In this document: positions 17,089 to 26,018 of the stretch, piece by piece
Numbering within the stretch: the stretch's first letter is position 1
Layout of the letters: each line of letters begins with the position of its first letter
Assembly: GCA_016719895.1 (NCBI GenBank)
Contig: JADJYG010000030.1
Coordinates: 248,001-312,000, forward strand
Length of the DNA: 64,000 nucleotides
Source: Saprospirales bacterium
GTDB lineage: Bacteria; Bacteroidota; Bacteroidia; Chitinophagales; Saprospiraceae
Direction: 5' to 3'
The notes under the pieces: generated by a model
What the model was told of the DNA's origin: nothing
Database searches by the model: none
Seen by the model: only the letters and a program-made list of their open reading frames with translations
Program-made: the position numbers and the translations under genes

Positions 17089-17754
17089 TTATTCCAGCGC
17101 TCCGATTTTTTGCCCGTAGCGAATCAGCTCCACTTTATTGGAGGCGTCGCATTTGCTGTACATGTTTTTAATATGGGTTTCCACGGTATGCAGGCTGACG
17201 AACAGGATTTCGGCAATTTGTTTATTGGCTTTGCCTTCCGCCATCAAACGCAGTACGTCGAGCTCGCGGCGGGTGAAGGGGTGGGTGTTGGAGGACGACG
17301 AGGAGGCTGTTGCGCCGAATGCTGCGACCTGCGGTTGTTCCAGTATCTGTTCGATCAGCTCGTCGGCCAGGTGGCGTTTGCCAGCAGCCACTTTCCGGAT
17401 GGCATTGACGAGTTCTTCCCGGTCGACGTTTTTAGTGAGGTATCCCCGGGCGCCGCGCCGGATGGCGTCGCGCACCATGTGCAGGTCGTCGTCCACACTG
17501 AGTACCAGCACCTGCGCGCCGGGGTGCAGGGCCAGCAAGCGCGAGGTAGTTTCCAGGCCGTCGATACCGGGGAGTTTAAGGTCCATCAGCACTACCTCCG
17601 GCGTGTATTCGGCCAGCAGTTCGAGCGCTTGTTCGCCGGTTCGCGCATGGCCAGCTACGGCTATATCGTCGCATCCCTGGAGTAAGGCAAGAATACCTTC
17701 GTAATTGAGGGTATGGTCTTCTACAATAAACAGGCGGATCGTAGTATTCGGCAT
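17089..17754 (-). CDS. LuxR/NarL-type response regulator
   Basis: 221 residues from the ATG at 17754 (MPNTTIRLFIVEDHT). The longer frame from 17868 adds an unnatural prefix. The receiver domain has acidic pocket residues near the N-terminus (VEDH), the phosphoacceptor Asp58 in VVLMDLKLPG and Lys in GYLTKN. The C-terminal LuxR helix-turn-helix reads TRRELDVLRLMAEGKANKQIA followed by FVSLHTVETHIKNMYSK. A serine-rich linker (SSSSS) joins the domains. It would bind DNA on phosphorylation by the neighbouring kinase. Its promoter must lie in the short gap before the desaturase gene, with which it does not share a strand order that implies an operon. Confidence 0.95.
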   Translation of the reverse strand: MPNTTIRLFIVEDHTLNYEGILALLQGCDDIAVAGHARTGEQALELLAEYTPEVVLMDLKLPGIDGLETTSRLLALHPGAQVLVLSVDDDLHMVRDAIRRGARGYLTKNVDREELVNAIRKVAAGKRHLADELIEQILEQPQVAAFGATASSSSSNTHPFTRRELDVLRLMAEGKANKQIAEILFVSLHTVETHIKNMYSKCDASNKVELIRYGQKIGALE

Positions 17755-17905
17755 AGGCGGCAGGAGGGGATCGGGCCAACAAAAATGGAGCATCTTGGGG
17801 GGGACGGGGTAAAAAAAATCCCGCTGTTTTGGGGTGGCGCCAGCGCAATAAACAAGGCGTTTCACCAAAACGGCGGGAAATATAGGGAAAATCCGCTTCG
17901 GCCGG

Positions 17906-18940
17906 TCAATTCACCGAGCGATACCGGCGAAAATATTCGCGGAACGAGATCATCCGCTGTTGCTCCTCATCCCAAAGTTTGTTGAAAATACACTTCAGGC
18001 TCTGCCAGAACGTGATTTTGTTGGCAATTTGTTCGAAAACCGGGTTTTCATGGTGGCAACGCGCCAGCTCGTAATTCGGCACCAGGGGGTTGAGGTGATG
18101 GATATGGTGGTAGCCGATGTTGCCCGTCAGCCAGTGAAACAACCGGGGCAGCTTATAGTAGGTGCTGCCCTGGATGGCGGCGCGGATATACTCCCATTTG
18201 TCTTTCCACGCCTTGTAGGTGGTTTCGTGCTGGTGTTGAACATAAAAAAACCAAACGGCAATTATGCCGAACATCACCAGAATAGGCAGGTGAACGAGCA
18301 GCAGCGCTTCATAACCCAGCCAAAGCGCCAGGGCGGCATAGATCCCCAGCAAAAGCAGGTTGTGCCGGAGCAGGGCTTTGCGGGCGTGTTCCCAGCCCTT
18401 CATGCGGATCGTGGGAATCCGGCTGTGCACCAGAATATACCACACTGGCCCCAGCACAAAAAGCACCGGCGCGCTGCGAAAGAGCATATAGTGCAACCTG
18501 CGCCAAAATCCCAGTTGTTTGAATTCATTGACAGTCAGCAGGTTGATGTCGCCAATGTCGCGGTGTTCCCACAAGATGCCGTTATGGCCGTGGTGGAAAT
18601 TATGGCTCTTGGCCCAATACCGGTAGGGCATAAAACTGACCAGGCTGCAGATCAGGCCAATCGTGTCATTGGCCTTGCGGTTGGCGGTAAAGGATTGGTG
18701 CCCGCAGTCGTGTTGGATGATAAAAATGCGAACCAGAAAAAAGGCATTGACAACGGCCAGCAAAAGTGTCAGGCCAATCGATACTTCTTTGAGGAAATAC
18801 ATGGCAATCCAGATACCCAGAAACGGCAGGAAAGAATTCAGGATTTGTACGGTTGCTTTTTTCGGATCGGGGAGTTGGTAGGCTTTGACGATAACGGGGA
18901 GTTGTTGAAGAAGGTTTGGGGGCAGTGCGGCTTGTTGCAT
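17906..18940 (-). CDS. Membrane fatty acid desaturase
   Basis: 344 residues from the ATG at 18940 (MQQAALPPNL). A TTG eight codons upstream is possible but less likely. The three histidine boxes that bind the di-iron centre are all present: HDCGH (77-81), HNFHH (113-117) and HHIHH (278-282). Two pairs of hydrophobic hairpins (about 38-75 and 155-235) place the boxes on the cytoplasmic side. This is the membrane-bound acyl-lipid desaturase family, which introduces double bonds into membrane lipid acyl chains using O2 and a ferredoxin or cytochrome electron donor. Position specificity cannot be read from the sequence. The gene is divergent from the methyltransferase. Confidence 0.94.
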   Translation of the reverse strand: MQQAALPPNLLQQLPVIVKAYQLPDPKKATVQILNSFLPFLGIWIAMYFLKEVSIGLTLLLAVVNAFFLVRIFIIQHDCGHQSFTANRKANDTIGLICSLVSFMPYRYWAKSHNFHHGHNGILWEHRDIGDINLLTVNEFKQLGFWRRLHYMLFRSAPVLFVLGPVWYILVHSRIPTIRMKGWEHARKALLRHNLLLLGIYAALALWLGYEALLLVHLPILVMFGIIAVWFFYVQHQHETTYKAWKDKWEYIRAAIQGSTYYKLPRLFHWLTGNIGYHHIHHLNPLVPNYELARCHHENPVFEQIANKITFWQSLKCIFNKLWDEEQQRMISFREYFRRYRSVN

Positions 18941-19203
18941 GTACGGTATGGTATTGATATTCAAAAAAAATCCAGGGCCTTGTAGCCGGGAGGCGTATAA
19001 ATGGCGCGCTAAGGTCGGGCTTTTCCGGAAAGGCGATTGCCTTTATCCGGAAAATTTAAAACAGGCCCCGTAAAAAAAACGCGAATGTCCGGTTCATTAA
19101 ACAAAAAACGGGCTGCACATGTTTTCGCGGGCGCCGGCACGCCACGGCCTTTCGGTGCGGGGCGATGGCACAGCCCGGGCGATTCCGTACCTTCGTACCT
19201 GTT

Positions 19204-19842
19204 ATGGCAGTACCTGTTTTTTCCCGTTTCAGAGCCTTTGTTCGCAGCCTGCGTTATCCCGGCAGCATCCGGTATTGGGAACTGCGCTATGCCGCTGGCG
19301 GGCACTCGGGCAGCGGCTCCACGGGCCGGCTGGCGGCATACAAAGCCGGTTGGCTGAACCGGTTTGTACTGGAAAACGGCATTCAGTCGGTGGTGGAGTT
19401 CGGTTGCGGCGATGGCCAACAGCTGCAGTTGGCCGGATACCCTACCTATCTCGGCCTGGATGTGGCGCCTTCGGCCGTTTCGCGTTGCAGGGCCTTGTTT
19501 GCTGCCGATACGGCGAAACGATTCGCCGTTTACGACCCTTTCCATTTTGATCCGGGCACTGCGCATGCCGACCTGGCACTTTCGCTGGAAGTTATTTTTC
19601 ACCTGACCGAAGAAGACCTTTATCAACTATACCTGCAGCACCTGTTTGCAGCGGCCGACCGCTGGGTGATCATTTTTGCTTCCAATACGAACGATCCTTC
19701 CAACGGCCCCTATCCACATTTTCACCCCCGGCGGTTTACGCCGGATGTCCCCGCCGGCTGGAGGCTCCGGGCGCAGGTTCCCAACCCCCACCGCGATATC
19801 AGCTGGTCCGACTTTTTCGTGTTTGAAAAAAAGGATAAATAA
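19204..19842 (+). CDS. Class I SAM-dependent methyltransferase
   Basis: 212 residues from the ATG at 19204 (MAVPVFSRF). The upstream in-frame codon at 19165 is rejected because a TACCTTCG -7-like box lies between (19188-19195). Motif I is VVEFGCGDGQQL, and the acidic residue ending strand 2 is in YLGLDVAPSAVSRC. The LALSLEVIFHL segment fits motif IV of methyltransferases that act on small molecules or surface polysaccharides. The N-terminal YWELRYAAGGHSGSGSTG segment recalls methyltransferases found with glycosyltransferases, but there are no glycan genes nearby, so the substrate is unknown. A minus-strand ORF over the same DNA (19009-19626) is a shadow. Confidence 0.85.
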   Translation: MAVPVFSRFRAFVRSLRYPGSIRYWELRYAAGGHSGSGSTGRLAAYKAGWLNRFVLENGIQSVVEFGCGDGQQLQLAGYPTYLGLDVAPSAVSRCRALFAADTAKRFAVYDPFHFDPGTAHADLALSLEVIFHLTEEDLYQLYLQHLFAAADRWVIIFASNTNDPSNGPYPHFHPRRFTPDVPAGWRLRAQVPNPHRDISWSDFFVFEKKDK

Positions 19843-19879
19843 AAAACAGCCAGCATGAAAAGACGCCCGTCGCAACCAG

Positions 19880-20680
19880 CTAAAGTTCATGCAAATTCAG
19901 GCCAACGGTGAGGCTGACATAGTTGCTCGCGAGTTCCAGGTCGCGCAGGCTGTTTTTTCCGCGCACCACGGCCGTACTGTTCAGGCTGATGACGAAGGCT
20001 TTCAGGCGCCACCCGACGGACCAGGCCATTTCGGTCAAAAACACCGGCGATGAGGCTTCGAACAGCACAATACGGTCCGTTTCCAGGGCCCCGACCCTGC
20101 TGTTGATACTACCGTCGTAAACATTCACCCAAACAAAGCGCAAGCCGGTGCCGACTTGAAATTTTTGATATTTCAGGCCCAGGGCCGGCTGTACAAACCA
20201 GCGTTGGTACCGCCAGTCGGAATTATACGTTTCTGTGCTTTGAACGTCCGGTGGCGGACTATACCGGTTTTCGGTGCGGCCCTGTCCAAACCCGGTAAAC
20301 AGGCTCAGGCGGTATTCTTTTTGCGGTCCAACCTGCCAATACCCACCCACTGCGCCTTCGGTGAGGCGCGTATGGCCCTTATAGGCAGACGTTTCGTAGG
20401 TGAAAAACGGGGAGTAGGCTGTATTGGCATTGCCGTCGTAGCGCAGGTTTGCATGGTTCACCATCAGCCCGATATGGGGCAGTGGGCTGTAGATGCCTTG
20501 CACTTCCCAGCCGGTATTCTTATTTCCGGCCGTGATGCCGCCGGCAACCGTCGCTTCTCCCGCGCCGGTCAGCATCGGAATTTGCATGGTGTTGGGGGTA
20601 TAAAACCGGTTGCTGGTGCAGGCCGTGCAGAGAAGGGCCAAACCGGCAATGACGAAGCGGCTGTACAGAAGCAATCGCAT
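19880..20680 (-). CDS. Outer-membrane beta-barrel lipoprotein, paralogue A
   Basis: About 266 residues from the ATG at 20680 (MRLLLYSRFV); an ATG at 20692 adds four residues and is equally possible. The signal peptide ends in the lipobox ALLCTAC. The mature protein starts with RFYTPNTMQIPMLTGAGE and continues as amphipathic strands typical of a small porin-like barrel. It is clearly paralogous to the protein at 22196-22948: the same YxPNxxQxPxL opening, an AxYSPxxxxGxMVN segment, a GxGxGR turn and a WFxQPALGLK/RFIQPGFAVQ-like segment. The two flank the di-haem peroxidase gene on the same strand, so the three may act together at the outer membrane. Function is unknown. Confidence 0.75.
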   Translation of the reverse strand: MRLLLYSRFVIAGLALLCTACTSNRFYTPNTMQIPMLTGAGEATVAGGITAGNKNTGWEVQGIYSPLPHIGLMVNHANLRYDGNANTAYSPFFTYETSAYKGHTRLTEGAVGGYWQVGPQKEYRLSLFTGFGQGRTENRYSPPPDVQSTETYNSDWRYQRWFVQPALGLKYQKFQVGTGLRFVWVNVYDGSINSRVGALETDRIVLFEASSPVFLTEMAWSVGWRLKAFVISLNSTAVVRGKNSLRDLELASNYVSLTVGLNLHEL

Positions 20681-20710
20681 AAGAAAAAGCATTAGCGGTT
20701 AAAAAAAGGC

Positions 20711-20795
20711 CCCTGTGCACCTCCGTTTACTCCGTGAGCCTCTGTGTGACGAAAAGTTTCACAGAGGCTCACGGAGTAAACGGAGGTTCACAGAG
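20711..20795. repeat. Long inverted repeat, family with 39689-39776
   Basis: Arms 20711-20746 and 20760-20795 pair over 36 bp with two mismatches around a 13-nt loop. It lies between the end of the cytochrome peroxidase gene and the start of lipoprotein A, so in the transcript it forms a strong hairpin that could terminate the peroxidase mRNA. The arm core (CTCCGTTTACTCCGTGAGCC) recurs with changes at 39689-39776, so this is a dispersed family and not a unique terminator. Confidence 0.8.
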
Positions 20796-20822
20796 CGAGG
20801 GGGGATAAGCGCCAGGGGAGGT

Positions 20823-22001
20823 TTACTTGAACGGGTCGGAGAAACGCACGTCCGTCAGCAACTGCTCGTCAGTGAGTGTTTTCAGGAACGCCACCAGGTC
20901 TTGCTTCTGGGTATCCGTGAGGTTGAGCCTTTTCGGTTCGGCGCCCGAGCGCAGTTCAAAGCTCAAATTGGGATGCGCTTTGATACCCGAGTTGTAGTGC
21001 TCCACGACTTCTTCCAGGGTAGCGAAGCGGCCGTCGTGCATGTAGGGGGCGGTGAGGGCTATATTGCGCAACAACGGCACCTTAAACAGGCCCATATCGG
21101 CCGGAAGTCCGGTGATGCCGCCGACTCCGGGATCAGGTGAAGCGGCGTCCAGGCCGTTATTACCCTTCATCATAGCCGGCCGGCTCTGGGTCGGGCTGTG
21201 GCAAGCGGCGCAATGATCGAGGTAGATTTTTTTGCCCCGGTTTTCTTCGGCAGTGAAGCCGCTGAAATTGGTATATTCGGCATCGTTATACACGTTGTAG
21301 CCGATCGTTTGCTCCGCTTCGCGGTCAAATTTGCTGTGGAACGAACCGATGGCATTCACAAATTCGGCAATGGCTTCCGATACCCGTTCGCTGGAAATTT
21401 GTCCGTTGCCGAAAGCTATGCGGAACAGTGGTTCGTAGTAGGGTTGGGCCTGTACGGCGCTCACAATGTCGCTGTGGCTCATATCCATTTCCTTCGGATT
21501 GGTCATCGACCCGATGTTTTGTTCGGAAGCGGTGCCGGCGCGGTTATCCCAGAAGAACGGGATACCGGAAGGGCCGAACAGGTCGGTGCCATAGTAGGCT
21601 GAAAAATTCAGTACCGAACCCAGTGCGATGGAGTTCCGGTCGCCGGCGCGATCAAAAACGCCCCGGCTCACGGCTGCGTTGTCGGAAAAAGCCAGCTCTT
21701 GTTTATGGCAGCTGGCGCAAGACACGGAGCCGTCTTTCGACAGGTTTTTGTCGTAAAACAAGACGCGGCCCAGGATCACTTTGTTCTGCTGGACCGGCCG
21801 CGCTGCCAGCCCCAACGCGCTCAGGTGTTTGGGCAATACGGACTCGTAATTGTGCGGCCGCTCGGGCAGGTTGAGATACTGCGAGAGCAGGGTGTAGTCT
21901 GCCGGTTCGTAGTAGTAGTAGTTGAAATCGGTGTCGCGGTTGCAGGCTGCAGCCAGCAACAGGACGCCGAATAAGGGAAGTGCGATACGGAGTTTTTTCA
22001 T
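20823..22001 (-). CDS. Di-haem cytochrome c peroxidase (CcpA/MauG family) lipoprotein
   Basis: 392 residues from the ATG at 22001. The N-terminal signal peptide ends in a lipobox (LLAAAC, Cys20), so the enzyme is membrane-anchored on the periplasmic side. Two c-type haem sites are present: CASCH (95-99) and CAACH (264-268). The distal APYMHDGRF segment supplies the methionine ligand region seen in bacterial cytochrome c peroxidases. The family reduces H2O2 with electrons from cytochromes or, in MauG-like members, oxidises protein substrates. The length and WDNRAGTASEQ segment fit the peroxidase side. It sits between two paralogous barrel lipoproteins on the same strand. Confidence 0.93.
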   Translation of the reverse strand: MKKLRIALPLFGVLLLAAACNRDTDFNYYYYEPADYTLLSQYLNLPERPHNYESVLPKHLSALGLAARPVQQNKVILGRVLFYDKNLSKDGSVSCASCHKQELAFSDNAAVSRGVFDRAGDRNSIALGSVLNFSAYYGTDLFGPSGIPFFWDNRAGTASEQNIGSMTNPKEMDMSHSDIVSAVQAQPYYEPLFRIAFGNGQISSERVSEAIAEFVNAIGSFHSKFDREAEQTIGYNVYNDAEYTNFSGFTAEENRGKKIYLDHCAACHSPTQSRPAMMKGNNGLDAASPDPGVGGITGLPADMGLFKVPLLRNIALTAPYMHDGRFATLEEVVEHYNSGIKAHPNLSFELRSGAEPKRLNLTDTQKQDLVAFLKTLTDEQLLTDVRFSDPFK

Positions 22002-22195
22002 GGTTAAATAGCTATTGTTTAGTGAACGGTAGGCATTGGTGGGTAAATCGGCGGGTAAAAGTATAGTCCTTTTTTGGGAACAATGGCCTGGGGATAGCCG
22101 GGAATACTTAAAGTTGCGTTAAACTGCTGACATTCTCCTGACGAAAGACGCCGGCAAAAGGCTGCCTGGTTGGGTCTGGAATTTTTTTTATCCGG

Positions 22196-22948
22196 TCAGG
22201 GGCGGGCGGGGTGCTTGCGCCAAAAGTGATCCAGCTCGCAATTGAGGGTAATTCGCGTCGTGGAACCGGCAAATCCCAGTTTCGACGCGTCGTAGCTATT
22301 ATTCAGGTTGATCCCCAGGTCGATCCAGATCGGGCGGGCGCCAAAACCGAAGGAAAGGCCGAATTCCGGCACATATACCGGCGAGGCTTCTTCGATATTG
22401 CCGATGGTGGTCAGGTGCGGTTCGCCGATTTCCAGGTCAATATCGCCGTGCAGGTATTTCAGCCGGTTGAACCGGAAGGCCATGCCCACGCGGGCCCATT
22501 TGCCCTGTACGGCAAAGCCCGGTTGTATGAACCGGCGTTCGAAATGGAGGTCGGATTTGGCTCCGTCGGTGTACGAATTCAGCACCCGGCCGCCGCCCCA
22601 GCCGGCAAAAAGGCTGAAAGACAAATATTTGTGTGCGGGATAATAAGCGCCCAGAGCCACTTCCGTCAGACGGCCCCTGCCCCAGTCGGAGGCTGTGTTG
22701 TCGCTGTAGTTCGATTGCACCTGAAAGTAGTTGACCATCACGGCGCCATACCGGATGGGGCTGTAGGCGGCGTGGGCTTCGAACCCGTTGAATTCATCGC
22801 CGCCGATAAAGCCCAAACTGACCCGCGTATCGCCGCGTTGTTGTAAAAACGGGGTTTGCAGGCTGTTGGGGGCGTAGTAGTAGTGGGTGCAGCCGTCGCA
22901 CAGGAGCAGGGCAGCAATCCATACAAAGCAGGAGCGTTTGGTGGCCAT
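22196..22948 (-). CDS. Outer-membrane beta-barrel lipoprotein, paralogue B
   Basis: 250 residues from the ATG at 22948. The signal peptide ends in the lipobox ALLLCDGC. The mature protein begins HYYYAPNSLQTPFLQQRGD and continues as regular amphipathic strands with GWGGGR and GFGARP turns, a small outer-membrane barrel. It is the paralogue of the protein encoded at 19880-20680 (see there for shared segments). It is upstream of the cytochrome peroxidase gene on the same strand with a 194-bp gap. No enzymatic motif is present and its role is unknown. Confidence 0.75.
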   Translation of the reverse strand: MATKRSCFVWIAALLLCDGCTHYYYAPNSLQTPFLQQRGDTRVSLGFIGGDEFNGFEAHAAYSPIRYGAVMVNYFQVQSNYSDNTASDWGRGRLTEVALGAYYPAHKYLSFSLFAGWGGGRVLNSYTDGAKSDLHFERRFIQPGFAVQGKWARVGMAFRFNRLKYLHGDIDLEIGEPHLTTIGNIEEASPVYVPEFGLSFGFGARPIWIDLGINLNNSYDASKLGFAGSTTRITLNCELDHFWRKHPARP

Positions 22949-23094
22949 AGTTTCCTTGTTAGTGGAAGATCAGTGCTGCTACGCTTCATATTTGCTGAAG
23001 AGGAGCAAAGCGTGCACAAAAGTGCCGTTTTAATCCCGGCCTTTCAACCCCGGAAACCGGTAAAAAACACATACTGGAAATGGGGTAGGCCATA

Positions 23095-24816
23095 TCATCT
23101 TTTTTTCAGGGTGAACCAAAACCGGCTGCCTTTGCCCGGCTCCGATTCAACCCCGATTTCTCCTCCCATGGCCCACACGAACTCCCGGCAGATAGCCAGA
23201 CCCAACCCCGTGCCGCCCCCGGCGGAAGCCCCGGGCACGCGGAAAAACCGTTCAAAAATTTTAGAATGGTACTGCGAAGGGATGCCGGGGCCCTGGTCCT
23301 GAACAACAAACCGGGTGAATTCGGATTGTGGTTCAATAAAAACATGGACAGATTTATGCTCCGGGGAATGCCGTATGGCATTGTTCAACAGGTTGATCAG
23401 TACCCAAACGGCTTTGTCTTCGTCGGCCAGAACGCGTTCGCCAGGCGGCAGGGGGGCGGGCCAGTGCAGGGTGATATTTTTTTCCTGCAGCTGACCGGCT
23501 AAAGCCTGGCCGGCGGTTTTTACGATTTCTTCCGGCGACACCGGCGTCAGGTTCAGTTGAATATTCCCCGATTCGGCTTGCGCCAGTTTGAGCAACTCCG
23601 CCGTTATGTTCAACAACCGGCCGGTATCTTCTTCCAATTGTTGGACGAGGTGCCGTTGTTCATCGTTCAGCGCGCCGATGCGGGGGTCTTCCAGCAGTTT
23701 CAAGCCCATTTTGATCGAAGAAATGGGCGTTTTCAGTTCGTGCGAAACGGTGGCGAAAAAATTCGTTTTTGCCACGTCGCGTTCCAGGAAGGTCGTGATG
23801 TTTTTCAAGTGCAGCACTTGTCCGCCGATGGCCGGCTGGGTTTGGACCGGCGTAGGGTCCACGGGAATGTCAATTGATTCCAGTTGAAAAAACGATTCTT
23901 TGCCCTCCGCAAAAATTTTGAGCGGTTCGAGGGAAGCTTTGGAGCGGCGGGCGAGCAGCGTGCGCAACAGGTCGTTGGTCAGGGCCGCTTCCCGGGCATC
24001 CTTTCCGATCAGTTGGCTGACGCTGAGGTGCAGCAGGCCGAGGGCCGGTTCATTGGCGAACAGTACCCGGCTGTGTTCGTCCAGCCCAATGACCGGATCG
24101 TGCATGGCGCCAATAATGATTTCCAGCCGCCGTTTTTCAAACATGATCCGGGCCAGGTTGCTGTGTTCGTAGGCATCCAGTTTGGCGGCCAGGTCATTGA
24201 AAGCGGAAACCAGCTCGCCGAATTCGTCGGTCCGTTTCAGGTGAATCCGTTGCGTGTAGTTGCCTTCCGCAATCTCTTTGATGCCTTCCGTAAGTTGCCG
24301 GATGGGATCGGCGAAATACCCGGGGAAATTGAGTAGAAACACAAAGGCGACCAGCAAACAAAAGGTGGCAATAATGCTTAAAACCTTTGATGTTTGGTCG
24401 GCCGTTTGAAGTGCCAGGGCATTTTTCCGGTCGATGGCCCGGAGGTTGAGGTCAAAAATAACGAGCAGCTGGTGACGCAGCCGCTGCAGGGCGGCCGGAT
24501 CCGCCGGATGGCTTTTCAACCGCTCAAACTCCCTGGCCAGGGCTTCGGTCGCTTCGCCTTCGCCCGGCTCGGTGATATTTTGCTCTTGCTTGTCGAGGTA
24601 GTGCCGAAACGTTTCAAAGGCGGTCTGGTCGGGCGATGGACTGTTCAGGTCCTGTTGCATCTGCTGGACATACCGGAGGGATTGGTAGTTGTCTTTCAGG
24701 ATGGCTGCGGCGTCTGTGGACAGGGTATTTATGCAAAAAATTCCCAGGACACTGACCAGCAGTAACATCCCGAATAGAAGGCTCAACCCGATCGTCAGTT
24801 TTATTTTCAGGTTCAT
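23095..24816 (-). CDS. HAMP/PAS sensor histidine kinase of the Kdp locus
   Basis: 573 residues. Two membrane segments (about 8-30 and 145-165) enclose a helical periplasmic domain. A HAMP domain (about 166-218) and a PAS-like domain (about 230-340) follow. The HisKA domain has FFATVSHELKTP with phosphoacceptor His359, and the HATPase has N box NLLNNAIRH, DQGPGI and GTGLGLAI. It starts 8 bp after the end of the truncated KdpD gene and is the last gene of the kdp run. It probably supplies the kinase activity that the short KdpD lacks and phosphorylates the sigma-54-type regulator at the head of the locus. That partnership is inferred from gene order. Confidence 0.92.
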   Translation of the reverse strand: MNLKIKLTIGLSLLFGMLLLVSVLGIFCINTLSTDAAAILKDNYQSLRYVQQMQQDLNSPSPDQTAFETFRHYLDKQEQNITEPGEGEATEALAREFERLKSHPADPAALQRLRHQLLVIFDLNLRAIDRKNALALQTADQTSKVLSIIATFCLLVAFVFLLNFPGYFADPIRQLTEGIKEIAEGNYTQRIHLKRTDEFGELVSAFNDLAAKLDAYEHSNLARIMFEKRRLEIIIGAMHDPVIGLDEHSRVLFANEPALGLLHLSVSQLIGKDAREAALTNDLLRTLLARRSKASLEPLKIFAEGKESFFQLESIDIPVDPTPVQTQPAIGGQVLHLKNITTFLERDVAKTNFFATVSHELKTPISSIKMGLKLLEDPRIGALNDEQRHLVQQLEEDTGRLLNITAELLKLAQAESGNIQLNLTPVSPEEIVKTAGQALAGQLQEKNITLHWPAPLPPGERVLADEDKAVWVLINLLNNAIRHSPEHKSVHVFIEPQSEFTRFVVQDQGPGIPSQYHSKIFERFFRVPGASAGGGTGLGLAICREFVWAMGGEIGVESEPGKGSRFWFTLKKR

Positions 24817-24824
24817 AACAACAA

Positions 24825-25949
24825 TCAGCTTAGAATAACAATGTCAACATTCTGGCCGCTCAGCGTTTTGAGCAAGTGGTTGAAAACGCCGGTGTTCAGA
24901 ATAATTTGCCACATTTTGAGGTGCGGTTTTCCGATACAAACCGTGGTGGCTTGCAGTGCGAGGGTTTTTTCTACGATGGCTTCCGCGACGGAAGTATGTT
25001 CTGTCCGAATGACTTCGGCGCCAGATTCAATGGCCAGCTTGAAATTATTGAGCAGGTGCCGTTGCGTAGCCAGGGGTATCTTATCGGGCGCTTCCGAGGG
25101 CGTCTGAACGTACAACACCCACCAGCGGGCGTTGTAGTAGCTGGCCAGCCGGGCCGTTTTCCGGATCACGTGCCGGGCCGTCTGCTCGTTGCTGCTGATG
25201 CAGGCCAGAAAGCGCTCGGGCCGCCGGTCGGATGGCCGGGTAATTTCCGTTTCTACTTTTCGTTCGACCTGGGTGGCCACTTCTTTCAGGGCCAGCTCGC
25301 GCAGTTGCAGGATTTTCTCCGGTTGAAAAAAGTTGCGCAGGGCGATTTCCACCTTGTCGGGGGCATAAATTTTGCCTTCCCGGAGCCGGGCGATCAGTTC
25401 GTCGGCGGTGAGGTCAATATTGACGACTTCGTCGGCAAATTGCAGCAAGCCGTCGGGCACCCGCTCCCGGATTTCCACGCCGGTGATGTGCTGTACCGCT
25501 TCGTTCAGGCTTTCCAGGTGTTGGATATTGACGGCTGAAATCACATTGATGCCCGCCTCCAGAATATCGCGGACATCCTGCCAGCGTTTTTCGTTTTTAC
25601 TGCCCTCGATGTTGGAATGCGCCAGTTCGTCAATGATCACCACCTCCGGGTGCAGGTTGACAATGGCCTGCATATCCATTTCTTCGATTTCCTTGCCCTT
25701 GTAAAAAATCTTGCGGCGGGGAATGACCGGCAGGCCCTCGAGGAGGCTGGCGGTTTCCTGCCGGCCGTGCGTCTCGATGTAACCGATTTGCACGTCCACG
25801 CCATTCCGGAGCAGGGCGTGCGCTTCCTGGAGCATCCGGAATGATTTGCCCACCCCGGCGGCCATGCCGATGTAGAGTTTGAACTTCCCGCGCCGGCTGC
25901 GCCGGATCAGGTCCAGAAAATGCTGTACATTTTGCTCTTTATCCGGCAT
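24825..25949 (-). CDS. kdpD: KdpD N-terminal sensor protein, kinase-less
   Basis: 374 residues, covering only the N-terminal half of classical KdpD (about 890). The KdpD domain (about 18-230) holds a Walker A motif GMAAGVGKS and the segments IGYIETHGR, VVIIDELAHSN and NIQHLESLN. A universal-stress-protein-like domain follows (about 245-374). The DHp and ATPase domains and the four membrane segments of full KdpD are missing. Such split KdpD proteins occur in several Bacteroidota. It probably senses K+ limitation or ionic strength in the cytoplasm and modulates the separate kinase encoded just downstream. It lies 69 bp downstream of kdpC. Confidence 0.93.
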   Translation of the reverse strand: MPDKEQNVQHFLDLIRRSRRGKFKLYIGMAAGVGKSFRMLQEAHALLRNGVDVQIGYIETHGRQETASLLEGLPVIPRRKIFYKGKEIEEMDMQAIVNLHPEVVIIDELAHSNIEGSKNEKRWQDVRDILEAGINVISAVNIQHLESLNEAVQHITGVEIRERVPDGLLQFADEVVNIDLTADELIARLREGKIYAPDKVEIALRNFFQPEKILQLRELALKEVATQVERKVETEITRPSDRRPERFLACISSNEQTARHVIRKTARLASYYNARWWVLYVQTPSEAPDKIPLATQRHLLNNFKLAIESGAEVIRTEHTSVAEAIVEKTLALQATTVCIGKPHLKMWQIILNTGVFNHLLKTLSGQNVDIVILS

Positions 25950-26018
25950 AAATTTCTATGTTGTACCGATCACAAAATTGCCCCACTGCAGATGAAGCAG
26001 CGAAATACAGGTTCAAAA

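Noticed and set aside
19009..19626. 205-codon minus-strand frame
   Set aside because: Shadow of the methyltransferase, whose SAM-binding motif is clear on the plus strand.
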